Part shown: positions 17,967 through 27,344 of the stretch, one piece after another | How positions within the stretch are numbered: position 1 is the first letter of the stretch | Layout of the letters: every line of letters starts with the position of its first letter | From: Comamonadaceae bacterium | Lineage (GTDB): Bacteria; Pseudomonadota; Gammaproteobacteria; Burkholderiales; Burkholderiaceae_C | Assembly: GCA_015999985.1 (NCBI GenBank) | Contig: JAECRA010000021.1 | Location: 1 to 64,000 of the forward strand | DNA: 64,000 bases | Reading direction: 5' to 3' | Position numbers and translations under genes: made by a program | The notes under the pieces: generated by a model | What the model was told of the DNA's origin: nothing | Seen by the model: the letters and a program-made list of their open reading frames with translations, nothing else | The model's database searches: none

Positions 17967-18349
17967 GACCGCAACCGTTCCTGGTCTCGTTGTGCTTCGC
18001 TGCGAGAGCCTGAGAACATCTGGAACCCTTCCTTGAAGCGCATCCAGGCCAAGCCAAACAATGCGGCGCCTCCACCCAGGAAGACTACGGTACTGATACC
18101 CAAAGCAAGCAAGCGATGGGTATCCCAGAACAGCACAGTCAGGAACACAGCAAGGAAAATCAATCCAAAACTGAGAAAGACCACTGCAAATGCCCCAAAC
18201 ATGGCCATTTGCGCCAAACGCAGCAATTCTTCCCGAGCTTCTACAGTGAAAAGCTCAAAGCGAACCTGAGCTAGCTCAAGCGTATCCGCCAGGAGCGCAC
18301 CTAGGCGCGCCGCTGTGCCGGGTTCCTCAGAAGCCGAAGATCTTGCCAT
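17963..18349 (-). CDS. Phage-holin-superfamily YqjE-like membrane protein
   Basis: A 128-residue inner-membrane protein with an N-terminal amphipathic helix and two hydrophobic segments (about residues 50-75 and 80-105), as in the Phage_holin_3_6 / YqjE family. Despite the family name, nothing here suggests phage lysis. The ATG at 18349 is preferred over TTG 18364. It is the middle gene of a yqjD-yqjE-yqjK-like trio inserted between aspS and nudB. Confidence 0.85.
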   Translation of the reverse strand: MARSSASEEPGTAARLGALLADTLELAQVRFELFTVEAREELLRLAQMAMFGAFAVVFLSFGLIFLAVFLTVLFWDTHRLLALGISTVVFLGGGAALFGLAWMRFKEGFQMFSGSRSEAQRDQERLRS

Positions 18350-18382
18350 GCTTAACTGGAACAATCAAAAAGCAATCAATAC

Positions 18383-18703
18383 TTAGCGGCGGCCAAGCAG
18401 CACGCCTACCAGGATGCCCAATGCAGCAGCTGCACCAATGGACGACCATGGGTTTTCATGGACATACTCGTCAGTCGCAGCGGCTGCGTGGCGAGCCCGA
18501 GCGCGCAACGCGGCTTCGGCATCAGCCAGCTTTTCACGCGCAACTACCAGGTTTTCCTTGGCGCGGCTGCGCAACTCGGCCATCTTGCTGTCAGTCTGGC
18601 CGGCCGTCGCAGAGAGCAGATCCTCGGCATCAGCGATGACACGACGGAGGTTAGCGACCAGATGTTCCTTGGTTTCTACAGCGGAATCGACGATATCTGA
18701 CAT
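18383..18703 (-). CDS. DUF883 (YqjD/ElaB-like) membrane-anchored protein
   Basis: A 106-residue protein with a long charged helix (about 5-80) and a C-terminal hydrophobic anchor (SIGAAAALGILVGVLLGRR) ending in arginines, the ElaB/YqjD architecture. E. coli YqjD binds 70S and 100S ribosomes at the membrane in stationary phase; the same role here is inference. The ATG at 18703 with GAGAGG about 10 bases upstream is preferred to GTG 18718. It is related in layout to the protein at 12355. Confidence 0.88.
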   Translation of the reverse strand: MSDIVDSAVETKEHLVANLRRVIADAEDLLSATAGQTDSKMAELRSRAKENLVVAREKLADAEAALRARARHAAAATDEYVHENPWSSIGAAAALGILVGVLLGRR

Positions 18704-18790
18704 GATGGGTCCTCTCACGTTATGTTTGAAGAACCCATCCTAGCAGAGCGCGAGAGCCTGTCGCGTAGGACGGCTTCGCTGCGCGGTATT

Positions 18791-20587
18791 TCAGGCCGCC
18801 GGCGCAGTGTTGCGCAGCTTGATGTGAAGCTCGCGCAACTGCTTTTCTTCCACCGGGCTAGGTGCCTGGGTAAGCAGGCATTGCGCACGCTGAGTCTTGG
18901 GAAACGCAATGACGTCACGGATGGAATCCGCTTTGGTCATCAGAGTGACCAGACGATCCAGACCGAACGCCAGCCCGCCGTGCGGTGGAGCACCGTACTG
19001 CAGCGCGTCCAGCAGGAAGCCGAATTTCAGCTGAGCATCTTCGCGCGAAATCTTCAGGGCGTCAAACACCTTGGCCTGCACGTCAGCGCGGTGAATACGC
19101 ACCGACCCGCCACCCAACTCCCAACCGTTCAGCACCATGTCGTAGGCTTTGGCGATGCACTTGCCTGGATCGGAATCCATGTAGTCTTCGTGACCATCCT
19201 TTGGCGCCGTGAAGGGGTGGTGCACCGCATTCCAGCGGTCTTCCTCTTCGTCGTGCTCGAACATCGGGAAATCCACCACCCATAGTGGCGCCCAACGGTC
19301 TTCGAACAGGCCAGACTTGCGTGCGAGTTCGCTGTGACCAACCTTGAGGCGGAGCGCTCCAATGGCATCGTTGACCACCTTGCTCTTGTCTGCACCGAAG
19401 AACAGGATGTCCCCGTCCTGCGCACCGCTGCGCTCGAGAATCTGTGCGATCGCCGCGTCATGAAGATTCTTCACAATGGGTGATTGAAGGCCATCCCGGC
19501 CTTTGCTGACTTCATTGACCTTGATCCATGCCAGGCCCTTGGCGCCGTAGATCTTGACGAATTCGGTGTAGCCGTCAATTTCACTGCGGCTCATCTCGTT
19601 GCCACCGGGCACGCGCAATGCCACGACACGCCCGCCAGGTGTAGTGGCGGGCCCACTGAACACCTTGAAGTCCACGTCTTTCATGACGTCGGTCAATTCG
19701 GTGAATTCCAGTTTCACACGCAAATCGGGCTTGTCAGAGCCAAAGCGGTGCATGGCTTCTGCATAGGCCATGACCGGAAACTCACCCAGATCCACGTTCA
19801 AGGCGTTCTGGAAAACAGTGGTGATCATGCCCTGGAACAGATCGCGAATTTCCTGCTCGTCCAGGAACGAAGTTTCGATGTCGATCTGAGTGAATTCGGG
19901 CTGGCGGTCCGCGCGCAAGTCTTCGTCACGGAAGCACTTCGTGATCTGGTAGTAGCGATCGTAGCCCGCCACCATGAGCAACTGCTTGAACAGCTGAGGC
20001 GATTGCGGCAGCGCGAAGAACATACCGTCATGTACGCGACTCGGGACCAAATAATCGCGGGCGCCTTCAGGAGTGCTCTTGGTGAGCATGGGCGTCTCGA
20101 TGTCGATGAAGCCGTTGCTGTCCAGGAATTTACGCGCCTCCATGGCCACCCGATACCGCAGCATCAAGTTGTTCTGCATGTAGGGACGGCGCAAATCCAG
20201 CACGCGGTGGGTAAGACGCGTGGTTTCGCTCAGGTTGTCGTCGTCGATCTGGAAAGGCGGGGTGATCGAGGGGTTGAGAACGGTCAGCTCCTGGCACAGC
20301 ACTTCAATGCCACCGCTCTTGAGTTGATCGTTCGTGGTGCCATCCGGACGGGCGCGTACCACGCCTTGCACGCGCACGCAAAACTCGTTGCGCACGTCTT
20401 CGGCCACCTTGAACATGTCGGGACGGTCGGGGTCGCACACCACCTGCACGTAGCCTTCGCGGTCACGCAGGTCAACGAAAATCACGCCACCATGGTCGCG
20501 GCGGCGATTTACCCAGCCGCACAGGCTAACGCTCTGACCGATCAGTGCTTCAGTCACCAGGCCGCAGTAGTGGGAACGCATCGACAT
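18791..20587 (-). CDS. aspS: Aspartate--tRNA ligase
   Basis: A 598-residue class IIb aminoacyl-tRNA synthetase of the bacterial type. An N-terminal anticodon-binding OB fold ([22 protein letters not shown]) is followed by the catalytic core, with motif 2 in [18 protein letters not shown], a large bacterial GAD insertion (about 290-420) and motif 3 in [13 protein letters not shown] near the C-terminus. Whether it also charges tRNA-Asn depends on the presence of asnS or gatCAB elsewhere. It lies 14 bases downstream of the DUF502 gene. Confidence 0.98.
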   Translation of the reverse strand: MSMRSHYCGLVTEALIGQSVSLCGWVNRRRDHGGVIFVDLRDREGYVQVVCDPDRPDMFKVAEDVRNEFCVRVQGVVRARPDGTTNDQLKSGGIEVLCQELTVLNPSITPPFQIDDDNLSETTRLTHRVLDLRRPYMQNNLMLRYRVAMEARKFLDSNGFIDIETPMLTKSTPEGARDYLVPSRVHDGMFFALPQSPQLFKQLLMVAGYDRYYQITKCFRDEDLRADRQPEFTQIDIETSFLDEQEIRDLFQGMITTVFQNALNVDLGEFPVMAYAEAMHRFGSDKPDLRVKLEFTELTDVMKDVDFKVFSGPATTPGGRVVALRVPGGNEMSRSEIDGYTEFVKIYGAKGLAWIKVNEVSKGRDGLQSPIVKNLHDAAIAQILERSGAQDGDILFFGADKSKVVNDAIGALRLKVGHSELARKSGLFEDRWAPLWVVDFPMFEHDEEEDRWNAVHHPFTAPKDGHEDYMDSDPGKCIAKAYDMVLNGWELGGGSVRIHRADVQAKVFDALKISREDAQLKFGFLLDALQYGAPPHGGLAFGLDRLVTLMTKADSIRDVIAFPKTQRAQCLLTQAPSPVEEKQLRELHIKLRNTAPAA

Positions 20588-20601
20588 ACCGTGTTTCGCT
20601 T

Positions 20602-21345
20602 TCAGGATTCGGATCTGGCGGCTCCATCGGCCGCCGGAGTTGCAAGAGGGAGCACGTTGGGCTCCCCAGGAGTGGAAAAGGGTTGCGCCGGCTGAACAGT
20701 CGCCGAAGTGGGCAAGGACGCGGACGCCGGCGGCGACACAACACCCATGGAAATGACGTATTTCAACGCTTCATCCACGCTCATCTTCAATTCGACCACG
20801 TCAGCGCGCGGAACCATCAGAAAAAAGCCGGAAGTGGGATTGGGCGTGGTGGGCACATAGATGCTGATGTAATCGCCATCCAGATGGCGCGACACCTCTC
20901 CACCGGGCCGGCCCGTCAGAAAAGCGATGGTCCAGGCGCCATGACGGGGATACTGCACGAGCACGGCCTTGGAGAAAGCCTGGCCAGAGCCAGAAAACAA
21001 AGTGTCGGATACCTGCTTGACGCTGCTGTAGATGCTGCGCACAACAGGGATGCGTGTCATGACTTTGTCCCATTGGCGCAACCACCATTGGCCGAACATA
21101 TTGGCAACAAAGAGGCCAGTACCCAGGATCACGAGCACGACCAGAATCACACCCAGGCCAGGAACGTGGCGAAGTTTCTCCGCCAGGACACCGGCATTCG
21201 GCACCATGGCCTCGGCGGCGGCAAGCACCCCGAGGAATATGCCGTCGAGTATGCCCACCAGCCACATCAGCACCCAGACGGTGACGCCCATGGGCAGCCA
21301 CACCAGCAAGCCGGTGATGAAGTATTGCCTGACGAGCTGCATCAT
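20602..21345 (-). CDS. DUF502 family membrane protein
   Basis: A 247-residue protein with two N-terminal membrane segments (about 8-30 and 60-85) and a conserved soluble part containing GIYSSVKQ-like ([14 protein letters not shown]) and [16 protein letters not shown] segments diagnostic of DUF502. The function is not established. The C-terminal 40 residues are low-complexity Ala/Pro/Ser. The frame begins with ATGATG (21345). It lies between the FmdB-like gene and aspS, a neighbourhood common in Betaproteobacteria. Confidence 0.92.
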   Translation of the reverse strand: MMQLVRQYFITGLLVWLPMGVTVWVLMWLVGILDGIFLGVLAAAEAMVPNAGVLAEKLRHVPGLGVILVVLVILGTGLFVANMFGQWWLRQWDKVMTRIPVVRSIYSSVKQVSDTLFSGSGQAFSKAVLVQYPRHGAWTIAFLTGRPGGEVSRHLDGDYISIYVPTTPNPTSGFFLMVPRADVVELKMSVDEALKYVISMGVVSPPASASLPTSATVQPAQPFSTPGEPNVLPLATPAADGAARSES

Positions 21346-21380
21346 ATTGGTGCGAAAGTGGAGGTCACAGAAAGTGGCGC

Positions 21381-21752
21381 TCAGTTCTTGGTAGATGAGC
21401 CGCTAGAGCTGCTGCCAGAAGCAGCAGGAGTTGGTGCTGCTGCCGGCGCTGATGCAGGCGCGGCGGCCGGTGCCGGTGCCGGTGCGGAGGCCGGTGCAGG
21501 GTCGCTGCCGGCGGCCTTGCCGGCGCCTTCGCTTTTGGCGTCTCCATCAGCTTTGGAAGCAGCTTGGGAGCCGCCACGAAAGTCGGTGACATACCAGCCT
21601 GAGCCTTTGAGCTGGAAACCAGCTGCGGTCAATTGCTTGCTGAAAGCCGCAGCTCCGCACTCCGGGCAGACCGTAAGAGGAGCGTCGGACATTTTCTGCA
21701 ATACATCCTTGGCGTAACCACAGGAAGAGCATTTGTAGGCGTAGATGGGCAT
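21381..21752 (-). CDS. FmdB-type zinc ribbon protein with Ala/Pro-rich tail
   Basis: A 123-residue protein. Residues 1-65 are an FmdB/CxxC_CXXC_SSSS zinc ribbon with Cys pairs CSSC and CPEC and the family segment FQLKGSGWYVTDF. The remaining 55 residues are low-complexity (repeated Ala-Pro and Ser), probably disordered. FmdB-type domains are proposed regulators but the molecular role is unknown. The ATG at 21752 begins the domain (MPIYAYKC); the open frame upstream to 21881 has no homology. It is first in the FmdB-DUF502-aspS run. Confidence 0.92.
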   Translation of the reverse strand: MPIYAYKCSSCGYAKDVLQKMSDAPLTVCPECGAAAFSKQLTAAGFQLKGSGWYVTDFRGGSQAASKADGDAKSEGAGKAAGSDPAPASAPAPAPAAAPASAPAAAPTPAASGSSSSGSSTKN

Positions 21753-21904
21753 GGCAATCAAGCTCAAGGCGGTGGGGCCATGGGCAAGTCGAAAGGAAAA
21801 ACCCTCAATTATAGGCTTCTGGCGAGATTTCCAGTTGCTTGGGAGCCGGCATGGAGCAACTGGGGGCGTCGTTGGCGTCACAACCTTTGGTTCTGAGGAT
21901 CAAG

Positions 21905-22265
21905 TCGGCAGGCACGACCTCACCAATCGCTCCCGCACGCGGGAGAGGAGCGAAGCGAAAGCAGTGGTTTCTGCCGCACCGCCCCCTGCCCGAGCACCAG
22001 AGGTTGCCCGTAGCGAAGCTCAGGATCACGGACAGTGGGGCCGCCTTTTCTTGCGCAACGTTCTTTGGGCCGGCCATCCGGTGGCGGAGCACCGGAGCGC
22101 CGACCGAAAGAAGGTGGATGCGCTGCCGGGCGCACTCCCCGGCCTACGACCTCAATGCAAGAGCAGAAGGCAACTAACAAACACCGCGAACAACTCAACC
22201 GCTGCATGCCCTCCCCCCGCCCTCTCCCAAAGGCAGAGTGAGTAAGAGAAGGCGCGATTCGCTCA
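21905..22265. repeat. Dispersed intergenic repeat, second copy
   Basis: No gene is visible from 21753 to 22272. From about 21960 the sequence closely follows 430-760: both contain GGTTGCCCGTAGCGAAGC, GGGCCGGCCATCCGGTGGCG and GCGCTGCCGGGCGCACTCCC, then a CAACTCAACCGC...CATGCCCTC tract and CCCTCTCCCAAAGG. The inverted equivalent is at about 56080-56230. This copy lacks the paired CTCTCCCGC modules of the first, so it is shorter. It sits downstream of the symporter gene and upstream of the FmdB-like gene. Confidence 0.8.
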
Positions 22266-22272
22266 CACCCTC

Positions 22273-23718
22273 TCAGCTCAAGCCTTCCAGCTTGCGGGGG
22301 GAAAAGCGCGTATCGCGCAGCAGCTGGGGGCACAGTGAGCCAGCCAGCATGCCCACCACCGCCGCCAGCACTCCAGCGAGCTGCGCGGGAAATACCGCAC
22401 CGGCGGGCGTGAGAAGCAACGACAGCCAGGTAAGGCACCCCAGGGCAATGGAAAGCACTGCACCTTGCGTTGTGGCACGCTTCCAATACAGGCCAAACAC
22501 CAGCGGCACAAACGCTCCAACGAGGGTGACCTGATAGGCGCCAGAGACCATCTCGTAGATGGAAGTCCCCTGCATGCGGATGGAGTAAATCAGCACCAGC
22601 AGGCTAAACACGAGCACAGTTATACGCATGGTCAGCAGCTCCTGCCGGTCAGTGGTCCGCGGACGGAACTGGCGCCAGATGTTTTCCACGAAAGTGACGC
22701 TGGGCGCCAGCATAGTGGCGGAGGCCGTGGATTTGATGGCCGAGAGCAGCGCACCAAAGAACACCACCTGCATGATGAACGGCATCTTGTCCATCACCAG
22801 GCGTGGAAGCACCTTTTGCGGGTCATCTTGCAACAGTTGAGTGGTCTGCTCGGGCATGATGATGAGCGCACTGGTAACCAAAAACATCGGAATGAAGGCG
22901 AACACGATGTAGAGCGAGCCGCCAATGACCGACCCCCGGGTAGCGGCCTTTACACTATTGGCCGACATCACACGCTGAAAAACGTCCTGCTGCGGAATGG
23001 AGCCAAACATCATGGTGATCGCCGCAGCGATGAAAAAGGTGATGTCATGCCAGGTCGGTTCAGGAAAGAAATTGAACATGTCGCGGCTGACCGCAAGTTC
23101 GATCACCTTATCCGCGCCACCAGCCAGGCCCCCGGCATAGATGGCGAGAATGATGAGGCCGGTCACCAGAATGATCATCTGGATGAAATCCGTGATGGCG
23201 ACCGACCACATGCCACCGAACAAGGTATAGGCCAGGATGGAAACCACGCCAATGGTCATGCCCATCGGAACGCTGATGGCACCGCCTGAAAGCACGTTGA
23301 ATACCAGGCCCAGCGCAGTGACCTGAGCCGAGACCCACCCCAGGTAGCTCACCATGATGAACAGAGAGCACACCAACTCGATCACGCGACCATAGCGCTC
23401 GCGGTAATAGTCGCTGATGGTGAGCAGGTTCATCCGGTAGAGCCGGGCTGCAAAAAAAATCCCCACCAGAATGAGGCAGAAACCCGCGCCAAAGGGGTCT
23501 TCCACCACACCGCCCAGCCCGTCCTGGACGAACTTAGCCGGTATACCGAGCACAGTCTCCGACCCGAACCATGTGGCGAAGGTCGTGGTCACGATCATGA
23601 TGAGCGGCAGATTGCGCCCAGCAACCGCGAAGTCGACCGTCGTCTTGACCCGCTTGGCGGCAATCAGGCCGATGGCGATGGTGACCAGTAAATAGGCGAA
23701 AACCAATGTCAACAGCAC
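22273..23718 (-). CDS. Sodium:solute symporter (SSS family)
   Basis: A 481-residue polytopic transporter with about 13 membrane segments. Family signatures are FAVAGRNLPLIMIVTTTFATWFGSETVLG near residues 30-58 and DFIQMIILVTGLI near 180. SSS proteins import organic solutes with sodium; the substrate is not readable from sequence or context. It starts at GTG 23718, where the first membrane segment begins at once. No neighbouring catabolic gene indicates its role. Confidence 0.92.
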   Translation of the reverse strand: MLLTLVFAYLLVTIAIGLIAAKRVKTTVDFAVAGRNLPLIMIVTTTFATWFGSETVLGIPAKFVQDGLGGVVEDPFGAGFCLILVGIFFAARLYRMNLLTISDYYRERYGRVIELVCSLFIMVSYLGWVSAQVTALGLVFNVLSGGAISVPMGMTIGVVSILAYTLFGGMWSVAITDFIQMIILVTGLIILAIYAGGLAGGADKVIELAVSRDMFNFFPEPTWHDITFFIAAAITMMFGSIPQQDVFQRVMSANSVKAATRGSVIGGSLYIVFAFIPMFLVTSALIIMPEQTTQLLQDDPQKVLPRLVMDKMPFIMQVVFFGALLSAIKSTASATMLAPSVTFVENIWRQFRPRTTDRQELLTMRITVLVFSLLVLIYSIRMQGTSIYEMVSGAYQVTLVGAFVPLVFGLYWKRATTQGAVLSIALGCLTWLSLLLTPAGAVFPAQLAGVLAAVVGMLAGSLCPQLLRDTRFSPRKLEGLS

Positions 23719-24016
23719 GGCAAGCGCTCCAAAGTAGGTGGGGGGAAGCCTTGAGGAAACGCGGATTCTAGTGCGACATTGGCGAAGGATCCTCTACGTC
23801 CATGCTCAAGCCGATTCGGTGATGTCGACTTGGCCACAGGCCGGCACTTCATATTTTCAAATTGCGACAAAGTATACCTTTTGACGCAAAACGACAAACG
23901 AGAATTCGCTCTCAAGAGTGGAGCAATGCGGACCTCAAGTCCATAGGATTTCCGCTGCAAATGCGCCTGCAAAAACTCGGCTATGCCGTGCCGGAACTAT
24001 TTTGAATGTCTGGATT

Positions 24017-24589
24017 TCAAGCCGCGGAATTCAGACCGTTCAGACCCCAGTGGTGCAGGAGCTCTCGCACCATGATTAATCGCGCTGAGTACTCGCTATC
24101 CACCGGCAAATGATCCTGTACCTCAGGACGCCCTTCGGAGCGAGCGATCAGGCGGTTAAATAGTGCCTCGACTGCATCAATGCTCAGCCAGATAGATGAA
24201 CTCCATGGTCCACTCAAATTCAGCCCCATGAGGCCTGGCGTAGCAATAGTGCGATGGGTCGACTTGAGGCTTTGGTCAAGCGCGGCCTTGGGGCCCTCGC
24301 CAAGGGATTCGGATGCCAGGCCATACAGCAACTGATCCGCACTGAACAATTGAAGAGCTGCAGGCAATCGGACCCGGGCCGGCATGACGGCATCTTCCAC
24401 CAACTCTATGGCCTGCTCTATCTCCAGCGGACTAGGGGGTGCATGTCGCAGAACGTTGCGGGCCAAGGTGCCAACTCCCACAGGCATGGAAAGCTCAATC
24501 GAAAGTTCCAACCCCGGCATGGACCGCACCCAGGTGACGTCATCTTGAAACTCAAGCATGAGAGTGACAGGCTGGGCGTTCAAGCACAT
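24017..24589 (-). CDS. Hypothetical protein divergent from ankyrin gene
   Basis: A 190-residue soluble protein I do not recognise. It has no signal peptide or membrane segment. The middle reads LARNVLRHAPPSPLEIEQAIELVEDAVM, which looks like a conserved helical element, and the rest is mixed alpha/beta in composition. It starts at ATG 24589, about 220 bases from the divergent ankyrin-repeat gene at 24809. The shared intergenic region suggests coregulation, but no shared function can be shown. Confidence 0.7.
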   Translation of the reverse strand: MCLNAQPVTLMLEFQDDVTWVRSMPGLELSIELSMPVGVGTLARNVLRHAPPSPLEIEQAIELVEDAVMPARVRLPAALQLFSADQLLYGLASESLGEGPKAALDQSLKSTHRTIATPGLMGLNLSGPWSSSIWLSIDAVEALFNRLIARSEGRPEVQDHLPVDSEYSARLIMVRELLHHWGLNGLNSAA

Positions 24590-24808
24590 GCTCCGGTGAA
24601 GACATGAAAGCTCATCCGCTGGCTGGGACTGTGCATGGCATCACAAAACAAGTCATGACCGGATCAAGGCCTGATGAACGCGAGTTGAGAGACCCATCAT
24701 ACGTGAGGCTTTTGGATTGACTGCGGGTGCTACGAAAGTTAACCAGGATGGAACTTGCGGCTGCGCTTGGTGACTCACTCTGTACAGGACACGGGAAAGG
24801 ATTTCCAG

Positions 24809-26437
24809 ATGCTTCCACAGATAGACGGCCAAACTCACGTCAACCCCTCGTCAGTGGGGTTTCAGAAGTCTGGCGCCTTGCCTGAGCCCAACGGCAACAT
24901 CAGCGTCGGTGTCACCGAGGTGGGCCAATCGCTTGCAAGAGGGCGTGATGAAAGCGTTCAAGACGTCGATGACTCCCTTGCGCAGCTTGGCGAACCGGAA
25001 GAGGGGCATTCCTCGGCCATTTCGAATTTCCCGCAGGTCAATGGCTCCTCCGTGGCAGCGCCTTTGAGCTCCAGAAGTTCCATCAGCCTCTTGCCTTACA
25101 AAATAGTTGTTTCCCTTCGCCCCAATGACGCTAGCCGCGCCTTGTGCAAGACGGTTGCGAAGGGGCATCTGGATGACATGCGGGCATGGCTCCATGCCGG
25201 CGCGCACCCTGATTCAAAGAACGCATCGGGTGAAACCGCACTGGCACTAGCGGTCCGGAACAGATCTACACAAGCCGTCACCGAGTTGCTGCGAGCCGGT
25301 GCATGCATCAATCTAGTCGACAGCTCAGGCCGCACCCCGTTGCTGCATGCGATACAAGAGGCTCATATTGGCGTCGTCGAAGTTCTGCTGAGGTTTCAAG
25401 CGGAGATTGATGTGTGCGACAACAAGGGCTTTGCCGCGTTGACGGTAGCAGTCCAGCGCGGGAACGCAGATACCGTGCGGCTTCTGTTGGAAGCGGGCGC
25501 CAGCGTCGACCTGCGTGATAAACATGGACTCACTCCGCTGATGTGGGCGGCGCTGAACAAACACCCGGAGGTGGTGGACATGTTGCTGAAGGCTGGAGCA
25601 GCCATCGATGTTCAAGATGGCAGCGGCCGTTATCTTTTAGACCATGCCGTGAAACCACGCAATGTGCAGGTTCTGGATCGCTTGCTGAAAGGGGGAGTGC
25701 ATTTCAACGCGGCATCGTACGCCTCCGCGCGTCTTCCCAGTCTGAGAACGGCTATCGAAAACGAGTGCTGGGATGTGGTGGAGTCGCTCGTTGGCGCCCG
25801 TGTCAAAGCCAGAATTTCCCAGAACGATTTAGCTGCATGGGGTCTCTGGCCAGTGACCAATGTCAATCAAGTGCACCTCGAGAAGCGTCTGGAACATGCG
25901 CTCCAGGCTGGACACCTGCACACCAGCAGGCTGCTGATTGCGGCACTGAATGCAAGTGGCGATGCATTCGTCACGAACGGTGCGGCATCGATCGAGGGCA
26001 TGACCCATTCAAGGCCGCTGACCTGGCTGGAGTTAGCGGCTCGCTGCGCACCACTGCCCATCGTGCTTGATTTGCTCGAGGGCCTCAAGCCTGAGCCCAT
26101 CGGCGATGAAAGCGGCGCGGAACAAGGCGGCAAGCTGTCTGCCCGTGTCCGGCAGACTCAAACCATTGCCACCCACTTAGGACTAGGCAACGAACTTTTC
26201 GAATTGCAAGCCGCGCAGCAGATGCCGCAAACCTCCCACAGGCTGCAGGCAGATTACGTTGAACATCTCAACCGTGCATTGGCGTCTGCCGCACAAGCCA
26301 ATCGATGGGACGTCGTTCGCTCTCTAATTGAGCTCGGCGCAGATGCTCACGCACACTTCAATGACCAGGCGTCTGCAATCAGCGCGGCCATAGAAAACGG
26401 AAACTTGGACATGTTCCATTTTCTGACAGAGTCTTGA
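24809..26437 (+). CDS. Ankyrin-repeat protein
   Basis: A 542-residue protein with no signal peptide. Residues about 1-95 are polar and unrecognised, about 110-305 form six ankyrin repeats (e.g. GETALALAVRNRSTQAVTEL, GLTPLMWAALNKHPEVVDML), then a divergent region, and a last ankyrin-like unit near 505-542. Ankyrin repeats bind proteins; the partner is unknown. The ATG at 24809 with AAAGGA nine bases upstream is preferred to a TTG at 24755. No secretion system is encoded nearby, so an effector role is not supported. Confidence 0.87.
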   Translation: MLPQIDGQTHVNPSSVGFQKSGALPEPNGNISVGVTEVGQSLARGRDESVQDVDDSLAQLGEPEEGHSSAISNFPQVNGSSVAAPLSSRSSISLLPYKIVVSLRPNDASRALCKTVAKGHLDDMRAWLHAGAHPDSKNASGETALALAVRNRSTQAVTELLRAGACINLVDSSGRTPLLHAIQEAHIGVVEVLLRFQAEIDVCDNKGFAALTVAVQRGNADTVRLLLEAGASVDLRDKHGLTPLMWAALNKHPEVVDMLLKAGAAIDVQDGSGRYLLDHAVKPRNVQVLDRLLKGGVHFNAASYASARLPSLRTAIENECWDVVESLVGARVKARISQNDLAAWGLWPVTNVNQVHLEKRLEHALQAGHLHTSRLLIAALNASGDAFVTNGAASIEGMTHSRPLTWLELAARCAPLPIVLDLLEGLKPEPIGDESGAEQGGKLSARVRQTQTIATHLGLGNELFELQAAQQMPQTSHRLQADYVEHLNRALASAAQANRWDVVRSLIELGADAHAHFNDQASAISAAIENGNLDMFHFLTES

Positions 26438-26507
26438 GCCCGATGGGTCATTCTGCCTGGCCAAGCCTTTCCGATTGGAAGGCCTCGGAGCTTCGAGGCT
26501 TAGAGCC

Positions 26508-27335
26508 TTAGATGCCCGTTCTTCCCTGCCCGCCCGGAGCCAGCCGCTCCATCCATTCCAGCATGGAGTCCGCCGTCACGGTTTCAATCTGATTGGCAAA
26601 GCGCTGCGCGCTGGGGTGATCGTCAAAAGCAACGTTGGCGGCAGTCGCCCTTCCTCCCAGCCGAGTGAGCGCACGGATTTCCAAAATGGCAGGCTTATAG
26701 TCTTTCAGTCGCAACCAGCCTTGAGCTTGTTGGCGGCTCAGCATGCCCGGTTCAGCTGCCAGCGCCAGCGTCTCGGCAGCCCATTGATTGGATTGTTGAT
26801 AGCGTGTGCCCCAGGCGTAGCTGACCATGCTGTAGCGGGGCTCGTGCAGAGCCACCACGCGCGTGTTGTTCTGCAGCAGACTCCATAGCGCCTCTTCCCA
26901 GGCTTTCGGCACCGTATGCCAGGCAGCCTGATGGCGCCACAGGTCGTCCAGGAAGAACTCGCCCAGTCCATGGCGCATGACCATGGAACGGTCGGATCCG
27001 CAATCGTTCAGCTTGTGCACCACCTGCCACCCTCCGGTGGGCACGCGATAAGCCCAGGCCACATGCGACCACGTCTGCTGGTAGCGCGTGAGATCTTGCC
27101 CGGCTCGTGCCAGCAACACGACGCGCGTTCCGTCTTTTTCGTAGGCATTTTCGAGCGCGCTGGCAGTCTGCTGGGCAAGCGTCAGGCTGCGTTCAATGGC
27201 TTGCGGGCTCAGTTTGGCCGCAGTGCACGAGCGTCCGGCGTAAGCGTTGCCACTGGCCAATGCCACAAGCACAGCCACGAGAGCCGCACACAGGCTCGCA
27301 GAAAAGCGAGACAAATTTTTCAAGGTCTTTTCCAC
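26508..27335 (-). CDS. DUF2145 domain-containing exported protein
   Basis: A 275-residue exported protein. A signal peptide (about 1-34, ending GNAYA-GRSC) precedes a DUF2145 domain covering most of the rest, with conserved WSHVAWAYR and YSMVSYAWGTRYQQSNQWAAETL segments. The RxGQDL/SHVA...NQW pattern is reminiscent of NlpC/P60-like permuted papain folds (Cys/His/Asn), but this is conjecture. It starts at GTG 27335, 9 bases after the preceding gene, so both are probably cotranscribed. Confidence 0.85.
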   Translation of the reverse strand: MEKTLKNLSRFSASLCAALVAVLVALASGNAYAGRSCTAAKLSPQAIERSLTLAQQTASALENAYEKDGTRVVLLARAGQDLTRYQQTWSHVAWAYRVPTGGWQVVHKLNDCGSDRSMVMRHGLGEFFLDDLWRHQAAWHTVPKAWEEALWSLLQNNTRVVALHEPRYSMVSYAWGTRYQQSNQWAAETLALAAEPGMLSRQQAQGWLRLKDYKPAILEIRALTRLGGRATAANVAFDDHPSAQRFANQIETVTADSMLEWMERLAPGGQGRTGI

Positions 27336-27344
27336 TCTCTGGCC

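Noticed and set aside
17963-18349. Prophage lysis gene
   Set aside because: The phage-holin superfamily label applies to the YqjE-type protein, but no other phage gene is near and the yqjD/yqjK-like neighbours explain it.
19484-20695. 403-codon plus-strand open frame
   Set aside because: It is antisense to aspS; the translation is His/Val-rich without any family signature, as expected from the complement of a GC-rich gene.
20545-21717. 390-codon plus-strand open frame
   Set aside because: It is antisense to the DUF502 and FmdB-like genes; a long Gly/Ala tract comes from the complement of the Ala/Pro-coding tail.
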